A stretch of DNA of 64,000 nt from Eubacterium sp. (GTDB taxonomy: Bacteria > Bacillota > Clostridia > Lachnospirales > Lachnospiraceae). The stretch spans positions 1 to 64,000 of the forward strand of contig DNFT01000115.1 in NCBI GenBank assembly GCA_003486385.1, read 5' to 3'. Of this stretch, positions 18,908-28,635 are shown one piece after another. Positions within the stretch are counted from its first letter, which is position 1. The number at the start of each line of letters is the position of its first letter. Made by a program: the position numbers and the translations under genes. Under the pieces are notes generated by a model. That model was not told the DNA's origin and searched no databases. It saw only the letters and a list, made by a program, of their open reading frames with translations.

Positions 18908-19711
18908 TCACAACTGCTCTTCTGAAGCATGTGTATTTTCCTTTATATATTCATCATATTTTTTCTTAAAATCCTCTTCCGTCATATCTGCCATGTCTGC
19001 TGCTTCCGAATAGCTTATAATCTTTTTCCGCAACAATTTGTCAAATACTTCCATCTGTCCCTCTGTTCTCCCTTCCTGTTTAAACCTCTCAATAGCACTT
19101 CCCATATCTCCACCTCCGTCGACTATCTTGTATCTTCTTTTAATCTCCGACGTTTTCGGAAAACGGGTGCTGTACGCATTGTCCTCGACAAAAATTCGCA
19201 TCAATTCTGATACATCTGAACCATTCCTGACCTTCGTATTGACGTATATCTCCTCAAAGCCATTGTCAACCACAGCACCGGTTTCCCTCACAACCCTATC
19301 AACATGATATATCGGACTCTTCCCCTTAAATATATCAAATTTTGAAATAAATACAATACATACATCCGGAACATTTTTAAATTTTGTTCCGGGTTCTGAG
19401 ATATTGGTGGTAAGTATCGCTCCGTTGTATCTCACCCTTCTCTGGTGATCATCGTCATCCTCTTTCTGAACCTCAATGTTCACCTGCCTGCCGTCCGACT
19501 TAACACACTTTGCGTCAAGAATCACCGAACGCCCCTGCAGGTTCGTTCCTGTCCACTGAGGTATCGTCTCAAGCACCTTAAGTTCATTATCCTCAAGTAT
19601 CACCCGCAATATCTCCTCACAGAAACCCACATCCTCCGCCATCTTCCGGAACATCAAATCATCTATCGGATTCAATGCCCTCGCTTCTTCACTGCTTGTC
19701 ATTTTCCCCAT
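18908..19711 (-). CDS. Rpn family / PD-(D/E)XK nuclease family transposase-like protein
   Basis: A 267-residue protein of the Rpn/PDDEXK_2 family, common in Lachnospiraceae. The core is NPIDDLMFRKMAED near the N-terminus, then VILD (D66) and IEVQKED (E80-x-Q82), fitting the PD-(D/E)XK nuclease pattern D...ExQ. The C-terminus has the EGRTEGQ motif and a helical SYSEAADMADMTEEDFKKKY segment typical of the family. In E. coli Rpn proteins promote RecA-independent recombination and some act as anti-phage systems; the role here is unknown. The ATG chosen (MGKMTSS) has GGAGAG 8 nt upstream. It stands alone with its own promoter. Confidence 0.85.
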   Translation of the reverse strand: MGKMTSSEEARALNPIDDLMFRKMAEDVGFCEEILRVILEDNELKVLETIPQWTGTNLQGRSVILDAKCVKSDGRQVNIEVQKEDDDDHQRRVRYNGAILTTNISEPGTKFKNVPDVCIVFISKFDIFKGKSPIYHVDRVVRETGAVVDNGFEEIYVNTKVRNGSDVSELMRIFVEDNAYSTRFPKTSEIKRRYKIVDGGGDMGSAIERFKQEGRTEGQMEVFDKLLRKKIISYSEAADMADMTEEDFKKKYDEYIKENTHASEEQL

Positions 19712-19920
19712 AAAGCTTTCTCTCCTTACATACTGTGCATAACATCCTGTACGTCGTCTGACTGTACATTGTCTAATTGGTATCAACTTCGCTGTTCCTT
19801 GGTTGTATACTGTCTTTCCTGTGGTTATTGGAATAAAAGCATGAACTTCTGATAAATAAGACTACCGATAATAAACGGTATATTTTAAATAGAAGAATTA
19901 TAGATATGTGCTTTGCGATT

Positions 19921-19949
19921 AATATAGCACCATATATGACTATTGGCAA
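19921..19949 (-). promoter_or_regulatory. Putative sigma-A promoter of the Rpn-type gene
   Basis: On the minus strand, TTGCCA (19949-19944) and TATATT (19926-19921) with a 17-nt spacer, giving a leader of about 200 nt before the 19711 start codon. The 19712-20021 interval holds no convincing gene; a 63-codon hydrophobic ORF at 19773-19964 is not supported. Confidence 0.5.
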
Positions 19950-20021
19950 CAGAAATCGTGTCAAATAAGATGAATCGAATATATTTTAAACCAATGATTA
20001 ACATTCCGTCATAATAGGCAA

Positions 20022-20061
20022 AAAAACATGCGGTTCTATCTGATTAGAACCGCATGTTTTT
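20022..20061. terminator. Terminator ending the pilus locus (palindromic, works both ways)
   Basis: A perfect 17-bp inverted repeat (20022-20038 and 20045-20061) with a 6-nt loop. Its arms begin and end in A5/T5 runs, so it reads as a rho-independent terminator on either strand. It lies about 130 nt after the stop of the 1559-residue protein gene. Confidence 0.85.
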
Positions 20062-20063
20062 AG

Positions 20064-20180
20064 GAACTGCATATTTCTCAAACTACATGATTTACAGAAA
20101 TACATGATTCTCAAAGCTGCATGATTTCCATAACTGCATGATTTCCATAACTGCATGATTTTCAGAACTGCAGGTTTTTT
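20064..20180. repeat. Degenerate 17-bp tandem repeat
   Basis: About six to seven copies of a 17-bp unit (best form CTGCATGATTTCCATAA). The copies at 20117, 20134 and 20151 are in exact 17-bp register and those at 20064-20116 are more degenerate. It sits between the stop of the giant secreted protein gene and its terminator, and its CATG core resembles the terminator arm. Confidence 0.75.
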
Positions 20181-20189
20181 ATAATAATG

Positions 20190-23100
20190 TTAGTCAAGAT
20201 AATATAAACTCTGAAGGTTAAGCTTCATATACGCAAGCCCCACCTCAGCGGAACGGTTATTGTTAACCTCGAACGTAAATGTGCTGCTCACGGATCGGAT
20301 ATCCGATTTTCTATAGTAGAAGTAATACAACCCATTATTGTTAAGTCCCGCAAAGAACTTATCGGTATCATCAGCTGTGTGGACAGTACCGGCAGCCTCA
20401 GCACCATGGGTCTCACCTGTCCATATCTCAGTGATATAGCCCATACTTCCATCCTTCTTGGCATACGATATACGCACATCCATATCATTTGAAAAGCTCA
20501 TATCCTCAGGTCTGAAATATATGCGCACGTAATCAGCATACTCATCAGGTACATCTGCCGAATAATCCTTGGCACTATTCTTGTCAATGCTGAGGTCATA
20601 AGCAGAGGACTGTCCTGCACCGACACCCGGTGTCATATCAGCCTTCTCAATCTTAACAGTAGGTGCATCATAGCTTATTCTGTATGCCGCTATCATTGTA
20701 TTGACAAAAAGCTTTGCCTCCATATCACCGGATACCCACGAATGTCCGACACCTGAATAAAATACATTACCCTTACTGTAGATATAGTAGTTATTGGCAG
20801 CATCATTAGGAGACACGCCATAGGTCAGGGCACTTCCTTCACCGTTTTCTGTGGACGATGAACTTCTTGCACTTCCGATTCCCGCATTACCGCTTGCAAC
20901 CGGGTCTGATAAACAATACCATACAGTAACCTCCTTATCCTCCATGTTGAGCTGATACCACTGTCCATGCGTAGGCGCAATCGAAAGAACATCCGATATC
21001 TTATACGGATAAGTTGTTATCTGGCCTTCATTTACCTTTGTTGCAGTTGTAGTCAGATCATTGTTGTTTGCAAAGCCTGTACTGCTTGACACACTGTTCT
21101 CATTGACAACCGCATTTCCCTGTGGGTTGGTTATCATGTATCTGTATGGCAGCCTGTTATAGCTGTTTCCGGTCTTATTAGGATTGTTCCAATCCGTCTG
21201 TTTCTTAGTCCAGCCGAGCCTCTTCATCGCATAATATGTAAAGCCCTGCTTCTGGTCGCTTGAAATCTCATCGTAGCTTAAGCCGCTCTGATATCCGGTT
21301 ACAGCATTCTTAAGTCTGTCCCCGGATGCTAATGAAGCAAGCTCTGTGCTCACCGCCTTGTACCGGTTCATGCCCATAATATCGCGCAGCATGGCATTGG
21401 CTGTGTAGCCGAAGGTCTTATTTCCATTTTGCTTCAGATTATACAAGGAGGTGATATCATGCGTGTAAAGAATACTCTTTCCAAGCTTCGTGTAATACTG
21501 CAGATATTCAACAGCGCCATTGGTATTACTAAGGTCAACAGCACCATAGATATCTCCGAATCCAACAATAATCATGTTATAGGAGCTGAGCTTTCCTATG
21601 CTCCTGCCATCAAGCTCCGACCTAATCTCGCGCCCCGATTTATCAAACTCATCCGATACACTCGCGAGAACACCTGTCTCCGGGTTCGTGCTGCTTATAT
21701 CCTGCGATAGGTCGAATTCAAATCCTTCTCCTGCGAAGAATTTCTCAAAATCCGACCATGTAATCGTGCGGACCGTCACATCAAAATCATTCAGATTGGA
21801 GTATCTTTTCCTGAATAAATCATTCTTCTCCAGATTAAGAAGACCCGAATCATTTTTCGGCATAATCTGAAGTACCTTGAGCTTCTTTTTCTCTGTATCC
21901 GAACGAAGCTTTGCTGCGGAAGAACCTGTCCTGGTATATCTGACATTCACATTATCGTTTCTGTATACCTCTATCTTCCATTGTACAATACCCACTATAC
22001 TTGAAGCGACATCATAGATACATGTATTTACCCCCCTGTTTCCATCATTGTATGTCGCAGTTCCCTCCTGTACAATCTCGCCCGAAGAGAACTTGCTGTC
22101 CCTGTCCTGATCCACATAGATACGATAATTATAACCCTCTCCCGGAACAGTAAATTCAAACGTCATATACGCATCTCCGTCTCCGTTAACCGGAAGATAA
22201 TTAGGATTGGATATCGTAGGGTTGGTGTCACTAACGGTTGTTCCATTATAGAGTGCGGGAACCGATGTAAATATAACAGCCTCTGCCTTATTTCTAAGGG
22301 TATCCTGAAGTCTCTTTGTGTCCGAATACAGATAAATTCCTTTTATCTCAGCATCCGTATTCCTATAGCTGTTCACAAGGCTGTAGAGATTAGAACCTGT
22401 ATCTATAAAAAACCTTTCAAGGTCATAGAGATACTTTTCTGCTACAACAGGCTTTCCTGAGGCGATGAAGCTGATAAGCTCATTCTTCTTGATATTCGTG
22501 ATATCATTTCCGGCGAAGCGCAGCTCCTCACTTGAGACAACACCTGTGCCGGCATTGTTATATATGAACCTTACAGAACGGTTACGGCTGCCGCCATCAT
22601 AGCAGGTCGACACCATCTTATCCCCGAGGTGGAAATATATCTTTCCGTCAAGAGAATCATCATTAAAATCAGTGATTGTGTTTCCCCATGTACTCGAACC
22701 ATCATTGAAAAATGCCTGCGCATTGGTCTTTACATTATATCCACCGGCATCAAGTCCGATGTATACAAGGTCATAATCGCTGTTGATGTCATCAACCTTT
22801 CCTATGTACTCCGCGGTTGTCATGTGTGTGACCTCTATATTTCCCTGAAAATCAGGGATAAGACGTCTTATATAATTCTCCGTCCTCGTCCACTCAGGCT
22901 TACTTGCCGAATCAAGCCCCACACTTGGCTCAATGTCAAGAATCCTAAGAGTGGTATCTTCTCCGTAATAAGACTTTTTACTTCCTATACCGAGAATATA
23001 TCTCACGGCATCCGATGAGTCTGCCTTATCAGCATTATATTGGAATGTATCCGCATTCTCATCCAGATAATCCCTGAAATTGCCAAACAGATACCTTCCA

Positions 23101-24869
23101 TCCTGCAGCTGCTTATCCGAACCAAGACCACCATCCTCATTTACAAACTGCATGGTCACACATGAATTACCATTGAAGGTAAATATATGATTGTCAACGT
23201 AGGTCTTGTACTTCTGCTCACTCAGATTAGAACAGCTTCCATACAAAAACCAGTTCTCGGAGGATGTAAAATAGTTATAGAGATTGCCTGAATAATCCTT
23301 CTCCATAAGCTGGAAGGTATATCCTGACCAGCACTTATCAGCAGGTGACCTCTGAAGCGTATCCACAAGCTCACCGTTTACTATCTTTACAAGCTCATTT
23401 CCCGGCTGCAAATATAGCTGTTTAAAGAAATTAGGATTCATCGACATAAGCATGACACTGAGCTTATATACATTGTTGCTGCTGGAGGTCGCCTGATAAT
23501 CCTTGCCTGTATCCTTGAAGCTCCAGTCAAATATATCCATGTTTACATTATTCACTGTCGAGAGTGATGTAAGTGTGCCCTGACTGAAATCAAAAAGCCG
23601 GTTGTCAATTATTATTGAAGCGTAGTTCTCGGACGCTGAAACCCTGTTAAAAATCTTCATTGCTGCATCGGCAGATATATCATTGATTTCAAAGGTGTTG
23701 ATTGGATAATCCATTGTTGCGGAGGTATGTCCAAGTCTGTTAGCCGGTGCACCGTTTATCGTCTGCTTCCACGCACTCACAATCTCCGTGTTATGATTTC
23801 CCGGAAAGATATAGATAAGGTCTGCGTAATCAACCCACTCCGGTGTTCTGTTGAGCTCCTGTGCCGTGATAGTCTTTATCACACAGGAGTAACCGGCAGC
23901 CGTCTCATCATCCAGCAGAAGCGTATCCTTGAGAAAATTCTCCTTATTTGTATACACCTTATACATACCGCTGACTTCAACCACCTGGTCAACCATCATC
24001 ATTGAGTCCGAACCATCAAGCTTGGCATTATAGCTCGTTCTGGTTGTATATATTCTTTCACCGACCTCAGTCGCCGCTTCGGCAATGTCATCATTAAATT
24101 CTATGCCCTCATACTGCGAAGCCTCAAATGAGTTGACAGTGTGCCAGATATACTCTCCGCCGTCCACACCTTTTTTAACCATCTTTCCTGCCTCAACAGA
24201 GAAATAACCCTTACCCGTGCCTACATACTCATAATAGCCCTTATGTACGAACGACTGTCCGCCGTACTGATTAATTCTCCATGCCCAGTTCTGAAGATTA
24301 CCTCTGTAGGAGCCATAATTGGAGGCATTTCCCTCCGGCTCATCCATGAAAAAGAAGGTTCCTGAAGGCACATCCGTCAAATAACCTGTTGTCAATGTCT
24401 GCGCTATTCTTGTATACTCTCCGAAGCCGAACATATCCTCCATTCTGATAGGCTCACATCCGCTCACAAGATATCCCAGCTCACCGCACTCCTCAGCCGG
24501 AGCAATCTCAAGTATGACAAAGGGTCTTTCTGCCGTACCTCTTGTGATTGATGTAAAATCAGTGTTACCATACTGCGGCAGCTCCTCTATGTCATCAAGC
24601 ACAGCTCTTATGACATCCGCTCTCCCGGAATTATTCTTAAGCCCCGCATCAAGTGCTCTCTGCACGCTTGCACTGACGGATAAGCTCACATTCAGCGTAT
24701 TGATATCAGCCACACCCAAAGCCAAATGTGAAGTCCCCTTTCCCTGAACAGCCTGCACCGGCATAAGTGTAACCGCAGTCACAACAGATAACATGGCAGC
24801 AGCAAGCTTCCTTACACTTCTCTTCAGATTATTAATATTTCCCATAAACATCAACCCACTTTCTTTCAT
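20190..24869 (-). CDS. Giant secreted DUF5057-like protein at the end of the pilus locus
   Basis: A 1559-residue protein with an N-terminal signal peptide (charged KRSVRK, then LAAAMLSVVTAVTLMPVQAVQG). After it comes a PFVILEIAPAEECGELGYLVSGCEP block resembling the DUF5057 family of Lachnospiraceae and related Clostridia. Two regions look like repeated Rossmann/ThuA-like or glutamine-amidotransferase-like folds (LRILDIEPSVGLD..., and LKVLQIMPKND... with MIIVGFGDIYGAVDLSNTNGAVEYLQ). A beta-rich domain (about 900-1000) lies between them. The C-terminus is beta-rich. There is no LPXTG motif. It is the last gene after four pilin-like genes, 16 nt after the last, so it is probably co-expressed and exported. 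Function is unknown; a pilus-tip adhesin or partner is inference. The start is uncertain because no clear ribosome site precedes any of the three Met codons. Confidence 0.8.
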   Translation of the reverse strand: MKESGLMFMGNINNLKRSVRKLAAAMLSVVTAVTLMPVQAVQGKGTSHLALGVADINTLNVSLSVSASVQRALDAGLKNNSGRADVIRAVLDDIEELPQYGNTDFTSITRGTAERPFVILEIAPAEECGELGYLVSGCEPIRMEDMFGFGEYTRIAQTLTTGYLTDVPSGTFFFMDEPEGNASNYGSYRGNLQNWAWRINQYGGQSFVHKGYYEYVGTGKGYFSVEAGKMVKKGVDGGEYIWHTVNSFEASQYEGIEFNDDIAEAATEVGERIYTTRTSYNAKLDGSDSMMMVDQVVEVSGMYKVYTNKENFLKDTLLLDDETAAGYSCVIKTITAQELNRTPEWVDYADLIYIFPGNHNTEIVSAWKQTINGAPANRLGHTSATMDYPINTFEINDISADAAMKIFNRVSASENYASIIIDNRLFDFSQGTLTSLSTVNNVNMDIFDWSFKDTGKDYQATSSSNNVYKLSVMLMSMNPNFFKQLYLQPGNELVKIVNGELVDTLQRSPADKCWSGYTFQLMEKDYSGNLYNYFTSSENWFLYGSCSNLSEQKYKTYVDNHIFTFNGNSCVTMQFVNEDGGLGSDKQLQDGRYLFGNFRDYLDENADTFQYNADKADSSDAVRYILGIGSKKSYYGEDTTLRILDIEPSVGLDSASKPEWTRTENYIRRLIPDFQGNIEVTHMTTAEYIGKVDDINSDYDLVYIGLDAGGYNVKTNAQAFFNDGSSTWGNTITDFNDDSLDGKIYFHLGDKMVSTCYDGGSRNRSVRFIYNNAGTGVVSSEELRFAGNDITNIKKNELISFIASGKPVVAEKYLYDLERFFIDTGSNLYSLVNSYRNTDAEIKGIYLYSDTKRLQDTLRNKAEAVIFTSVPALYNGTTVSDTNPTISNPNYLPVNGDGDAYMTFEFTVPGEGYNYRIYVDQDRDSKFSSGEIVQEGTATYNDGNRGVNTCIYDVASSIVGIVQWKIEVYRNDNVNVRYTRTGSSAAKLRSDTEKKKLKVLQIMPKNDSGLLNLEKNDLFRKRYSNLNDFDVTVRTITWSDFEKFFAGEGFEFDLSQDISSTNPETGVLASVSDEFDKSGREIRSELDGRSIGKLSSYNMIIVGFGDIYGAVDLSNTNGAVEYLQYYTKLGKSILYTHDITSLYNLKQNGNKTFGYTANAMLRDIMGMNRYKAVSTELASLASGDRLKNAVTGYQSGLSYDEISSDQKQGFTYYAMKRLGWTKKQTDWNNPNKTGNSYNRLPYRYMITNPQGNAVVNENSVSSSTGFANNNDLTTTATKVNEGQITTYPYKISDVLSIAPTHGQWYQLNMEDKEVTVWYCLSDPVASGNAGIGSARSSSSTENGEGSALTYGVSPNDAANNYYIYSKGNVFYSGVGHSWVSGDMEAKLFVNTMIAAYRISYDAPTVKIEKADMTPGVGAGQSSAYDLSIDKNSAKDYSADVPDEYADYVRIYFRPEDMSFSNDMDVRISYAKKDGSMGYITEIWTGETHGAEAAGTVHTADDTDKFFAGLNNNGLYYFYYRKSDIRSVSSTFTFEVNNNRSAEVGLAYMKLNLQSLYYLD

Positions 24870-24885
24870 ACTTGTGCAGCTGGTT

Positions 24886-25545
24886 CTATGTGCCGGACTC
24901 TAGCTTTTTAAAATCCGCCACAGTATTTCTTGGCTTAATCTCTATGCTCTGCGTAAGCTCGGACTTTGAATTGGCAAGAGTGAAGCTCATGCTGATTTTC
25001 TCAATCTTATTCGTCTCCTTGACGCTGCTGTTGTATGTGTATACGACATTACCCGAAGCATCTGTTGTCGCTTCCATGACACCAACTGTAATTTTAAAAT
25101 ATCTGACAAGCTCTGATATGCAATTTCCCTTATTGTAATCAACCACAGCTCCCGCATCATATATATACAGATACCCTGCGTCACCATACGGACTCTCCTC
25201 TACCCATATATACTGTTTTGCGACTGCTTTATTCTCCCCCTCTGCAGCAGGTGTCCCGGTGGTAAAATATACAACCTTCCTGCCATCCATCAGCTTATCC
25301 TCTTCAAGCGTAAAATTCGTTCCCTCAAGTATCGCCGCCGACATTGATGAGGTAATAAGCTGTGAATCATTCTGCAAATCTATCGTTGCGCTCTGTTTCC
25401 TGAAAAAATTAGTCCCACCTACCATTATTGCCGAAATCATCGATGAAACAATACCCATTATGGCAATTCCTATAAGTACCTCTATGAGAGTGATGCCCTT
25501 GTTATCCGAAAATCCGTCCCGTTTATGTGCTCTGTCTAGTTTCAT
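24886..25545 (-). CDS. Type IV pilin-like minor subunit (PilW/GspJ-like)
   Basis: A 219-residue prepilin. The leader is about 15 residues (MKLDRAHKRDGFSDNKG), followed by the class III signal and hydrophobic helix ITLIEVLIGIAIMGIVSSMI. E5 of the mature pilin is present, and cleavage after the Gly by PilD is expected. The rest is a beta-rich domain. The ATG at 25545 is 1 nt after the stop of the preceding gene, with GAGG 9 nt upstream. It follows the FimT/GspH-like gene. Assignment to PilW/GspJ is by order and size only. Confidence 0.85.
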   Translation of the reverse strand: MKLDRAHKRDGFSDNKGITLIEVLIGIAIMGIVSSMISAIMVGGTNFFRKQSATIDLQNDSQLITSSMSAAILEGTNFTLEEDKLMDGRKVVYFTTGTPAAEGENKAVAKQYIWVEESPYGDAGYLYIYDAGAVVDYNKGNCISELVRYFKITVGVMEATTDASGNVVYTYNSSVKETNKIEKISMSFTLANSKSELTQSIEIKPRNTVADFKKLESGT

Positions 25546-25546
25546 A

Positions 25547-26125
25547 CTACTTAACCTCATACTTTCCTGTTGCAAAGAATATGGTAAGTTCACTCTCCTT
25601 TTTTCCGTGTGCCGCTCTTATCCTTCCGGTGCCCGAGGTCTGCATGGCTGTTCCGCCGTCTGCCAAGGCATAATTAAAGGATTTTATCGCACCTGTCGAA
25701 GCGTCGAATGTCATCGCGAAACCGGTAATCTTCACCTCTTCGTCACTATCTTTAGTGTAATACAGGTCACATTTTTTCAGCTCTGTCACAGTGTCCACAG
25801 GCGTCTGTGTGGCGGCTGCCTGTTTAGTTACCGTCATGCTCACGCTGCCGTCGGCATCCGTATCCACCGAAAAACGCCATCCGTACAACAGATTCTGCGT
25901 CATTGTCTTCTGACGTGTCTCCTGAATACCTGTCGCAATGCTCTTGGTCACACTGGTCATATTTCCAGCCTGGATAAGACCTATGGAAGCGAAAGAAACG
26001 CCGATAAATATACCCATAATGGCAATGACAACCAGCAGCTCAATCAATGAAAAGCCTTTATTCATTTCATTATTCAATGTATTGCAGCTGTCATTCCTGC
26101 CATTCCTACTTTTCCTACTTTTCAT
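25547..26125 (-). CDS. Type IV pilin-like minor subunit (FimT/GspH-like)
   Basis: A prepilin of about 192 residues with a charged leader and the processing site NKG/FSLIELLVVIAIMGIFIGVS. The mature part is beta-rich, with TRQKTMTQNLLYGWRFSVDT fitting GspH/FimT-type minor pilins. The start is not certain: the ATG at 26125 has AGGAGGG about 12 nt upstream, while an in-frame ATG at 26149 has no ribosome site. It lies about 40 nt after the large PilX-like gene. Confidence 0.82.
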   Translation of the reverse strand: MKSRKSRNGRNDSCNTLNNEMNKGFSLIELLVVIAIMGIFIGVSFASIGLIQAGNMTSVTKSIATGIQETRQKTMTQNLLYGWRFSVDTDADGSVSMTVTKQAAATQTPVDTVTELKKCDLYYTKDSDEEVKITGFAMTFDASTGAIKSFNYALADGGTAMQTSGTGRIRAAHGKKESELTIFFATGKYEVK

Positions 26126-26166
26126 ATCGGCATTTTCCCTCCTTTTCATAGCATTTATTAAGAGCA

Positions 26167-28635
26167 TTATTCCGTCTCTGTCTGTGTCGCTGCACTTCTT
26201 CTGTAATTTGCAATATTTATGCAATCCGATGCCGCATAACTGTTAAGATTGCCCTTTTCCTTCTCATCAGGCTGCTTTGCATGTGCACCATCATTGTAGC
26301 CGATATGCTTTCCGAGCTCAGTGACATTCGTTCCGTCGAAATATCCTCTGACACCCGGAAGTGTCTTAAGAATCGTATCAATAAGCTCCGGTGCCGCACT
26401 ATATGTACCACCTTCAAGTTTGACATCTCCCGTCGCGATGATGCAGCCCTCAAAATTCCGGTCTACAACCACGTTGCCATCCACAATTATAATTCCTCTT
26501 TCAGGTGCACGGCTGTCGAAATCATTGCTGAGCTTCACATCCCCATTATGCACGAAAACAACATAGTTCTCCGCATTGCTGCCATCTTCATTCTCGACAT
26601 AGTAATAGGCATTTCCGACCTCGGCTATCTTTGACCTGCCTTTGAGAATATTGTCGACTGCACCATGATTTAACTCAGCCTCCGATTTAATCTTATGTGA
26701 AAAACGCATAGAGCCGTAGTTGAGCGTCGGATAAGGCCTGCTTCCATCCCAGTCGGAGGAATTGTACATCCAGTCATCCTCAAGCTCTATAAGGAGGCTT
26801 CCTATTATTCTCTGTCTCCATCTCGAATTGTCGTAAAGAACCCTGACAAGTTCGTCCCCTACACTGTTATATTCGTTCACACCCGAAGCATTGTCCCTCA
26901 CAATTCCCTTCTCATACACACGGGCATTAGGGTTAATCGTGATAGCCTTAGTTCCTGTACCGTCATAGTCAAGGAAATCGTCATAAGCCTCATCAATCAA
27001 ACTTCTTATTCTCGCTCTTATCACCTGAGCCTCGGCAAGATTTCCGGCTCCGGTTATCCCGGCATCTGAGCAAAGCTCATTGAAGGTATCATCATCGTAA
27101 AGTCCGCGATAAAAGCTTGCAGCCGCATCACCGCTCGAGAAATTGTAATAGTACTCATACTCCCCGCCTTCGACCGGATTGGCAATCACGCGCTGTGCCG
27201 GGTTGAGCAGCTTCTTTGCAAAGAAGTTATCGTTAATTATTCCGTTCCATGACGCCGGAAGAACATACGCCGTCTGTGTGTAGCGCACGGCAATAGACTC
27301 GCCCGTTCTATAATAGCTCTCATCGCCTGGGTCTGATGAGCCTTCGTTATATACAACCCATCCGTAACCTCCCAATATAAGTGTTCTTATATTGGAAAAA
27401 TCCAGCTTTGACTTCTTACTGTTTATGATAATGGCACTGCTCTTAGCCGGGGACGCATCCGCGCTGTTTATTCCATGTCCCTCAATACTGTAGCCATAAT
27501 AATCGCCGCTTATCGTCACAGAATTGCTCTTAGAGCCCTGTGTAAGTGTCAGGTCATCCGCAACATACGCAGAACCATCCGAATTGATTACAAGGTCTGA
27601 GTCGATAAGCTCGATATTGTCCGCCCATATTCTTCCGTTTCCAAATGTGACAGCCGCATTCTGCGAAAGCTGTATCAGACCGTTGGTGACAATATTGCCT
27701 CCATTTACGGTAAGTCTTAAAAGACTTGGTGATTCCGAAGCACCCTGATGGTTTATTCCGAGATTTGCGTATATTCCGCCATGTACATTTATAGAGCCCA
27801 TCGAGTTGATATACTTATTTGATACAATCGCATAGTCGCGGAAGGACTGAAGAATATCGCTGTCATCATCCACGATATTGATATCAGCCTTCTCAGGGAA
27901 TACAATCTCGTAATCCGTTGTGAGCTGTGAAAAATAGTCCGTGTTAAGATTCTGGTATGTTATTGTGACATCCTTTATAATCACGGAATTTATCGCACCG
28001 TCAACCATGAGAATCTGCGGAAGCTGTCCGACATTTATATCAATCTCGCTTCCACCTGAAGCATCCTTATAGACATCGGAGATATAGCTTCTAAGCTTAT
28101 CGGATAATTCCGTGAGGTTCACAGATGATAGTGTGCTTCCTGCTGTGAGCTCATCCTCTATCTTTTTCTTAATGTCCTTCTCATCACTCATTCCATAGCT
28201 CTCGCCGAATATTGCGAAGCAGGCATTGCGGAAATATGTATTTCTAAGAAGCTTGTTAGCTGCCGTGTTGTCAATCATTGTGACCGAATCGCCGTCAACC
28301 TCAAGAAGATTTCCAATCACATAGTCATAGGACTCAGCAAGCTCACTGTAAGCGTCAGCGGCAAGACCTGAATATATCTCATCCACCGCCATATCCGCAT
28401 TATAGAAAGCATTTCTGCCACGCGCCTCCATCGCCTTAATCTTGTATGAGGACAGGGCTAATGTCATGACAGTCATCGCTATGACCGCTATGAAGGATAC
28501 CACAACCAATGTCATTATAAGTGATGAACCCTTATTCTCCTTAAGCCTGCCTGTGCTTCTTCTGCCCATACCTTTCTCCATTTCACCGTGCCTAAGCACA
28601 TATACCTCAGCACGTATATTATTTTTCTTAATCAT
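26167..28635 (-). CDS. Very large PilX-like minor pilin / pilus assembly protein
   Basis: An 822-residue protein. Residues about 30-65 have the PilX N-terminal pattern (KGSSLIMTLVVVSFIAVIAMTVMTLALSS, lacking the Glu at +5), followed by KAMEARGRNAFYNADMAVDEIYSGLA, the usual start of PilX-like minor pilins. Residues about 290-430 are Gly/Asn/Ser-rich with short repeats such as INVHGGIYANLGI and VTISGDYYGYSIEGHG, suggesting a beta-helix. A second such block (GIIIVDGNVVVDRNFEGCII) is near the C-terminus. It is several times the usual 150-200 residues. Its start overlaps the previous gene by 8 nt. Confidence 0.8.
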   Translation of the reverse strand: MIKKNNIRAEVYVLRHGEMEKGMGRRSTGRLKENKGSSLIMTLVVVSFIAVIAMTVMTLALSSYKIKAMEARGRNAFYNADMAVDEIYSGLAADAYSELAESYDYVIGNLLEVDGDSVTMIDNTAANKLLRNTYFRNACFAIFGESYGMSDEKDIKKKIEDELTAGSTLSSVNLTELSDKLRSYISDVYKDASGGSEIDINVGQLPQILMVDGAINSVIIKDVTITYQNLNTDYFSQLTTDYEIVFPEKADINIVDDDSDILQSFRDYAIVSNKYINSMGSINVHGGIYANLGINHQGASESPSLLRLTVNGGNIVTNGLIQLSQNAAVTFGNGRIWADNIELIDSDLVINSDGSAYVADDLTLTQGSKSNSVTISGDYYGYSIEGHGINSADASPAKSSAIIINSKKSKLDFSNIRTLILGGYGWVVYNEGSSDPGDESYYRTGESIAVRYTQTAYVLPASWNGIINDNFFAKKLLNPAQRVIANPVEGGEYEYYYNFSSGDAAASFYRGLYDDDTFNELCSDAGITGAGNLAEAQVIRARIRSLIDEAYDDFLDYDGTGTKAITINPNARVYEKGIVRDNASGVNEYNSVGDELVRVLYDNSRWRQRIIGSLLIELEDDWMYNSSDWDGSRPYPTLNYGSMRFSHKIKSEAELNHGAVDNILKGRSKIAEVGNAYYYVENEDGSNAENYVVFVHNGDVKLSNDFDSRAPERGIIIVDGNVVVDRNFEGCIIATGDVKLEGGTYSAAPELIDTILKTLPGVRGYFDGTNVTELGKHIGYNDGAHAKQPDEKEKGNLNSYAASDCINIANYRRSAATQTETE

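Noticed and set aside
19773..19964. 63-codon hydrophobic ORF on the minus strand
   Set aside because: No ribosome site, poor composition, and it overlaps the leader of the Rpn-type gene.
20064..20180. CRISPR array
   Set aside because: The units are adjacent 17-bp tandem copies without spacers, and no cas genes are near.
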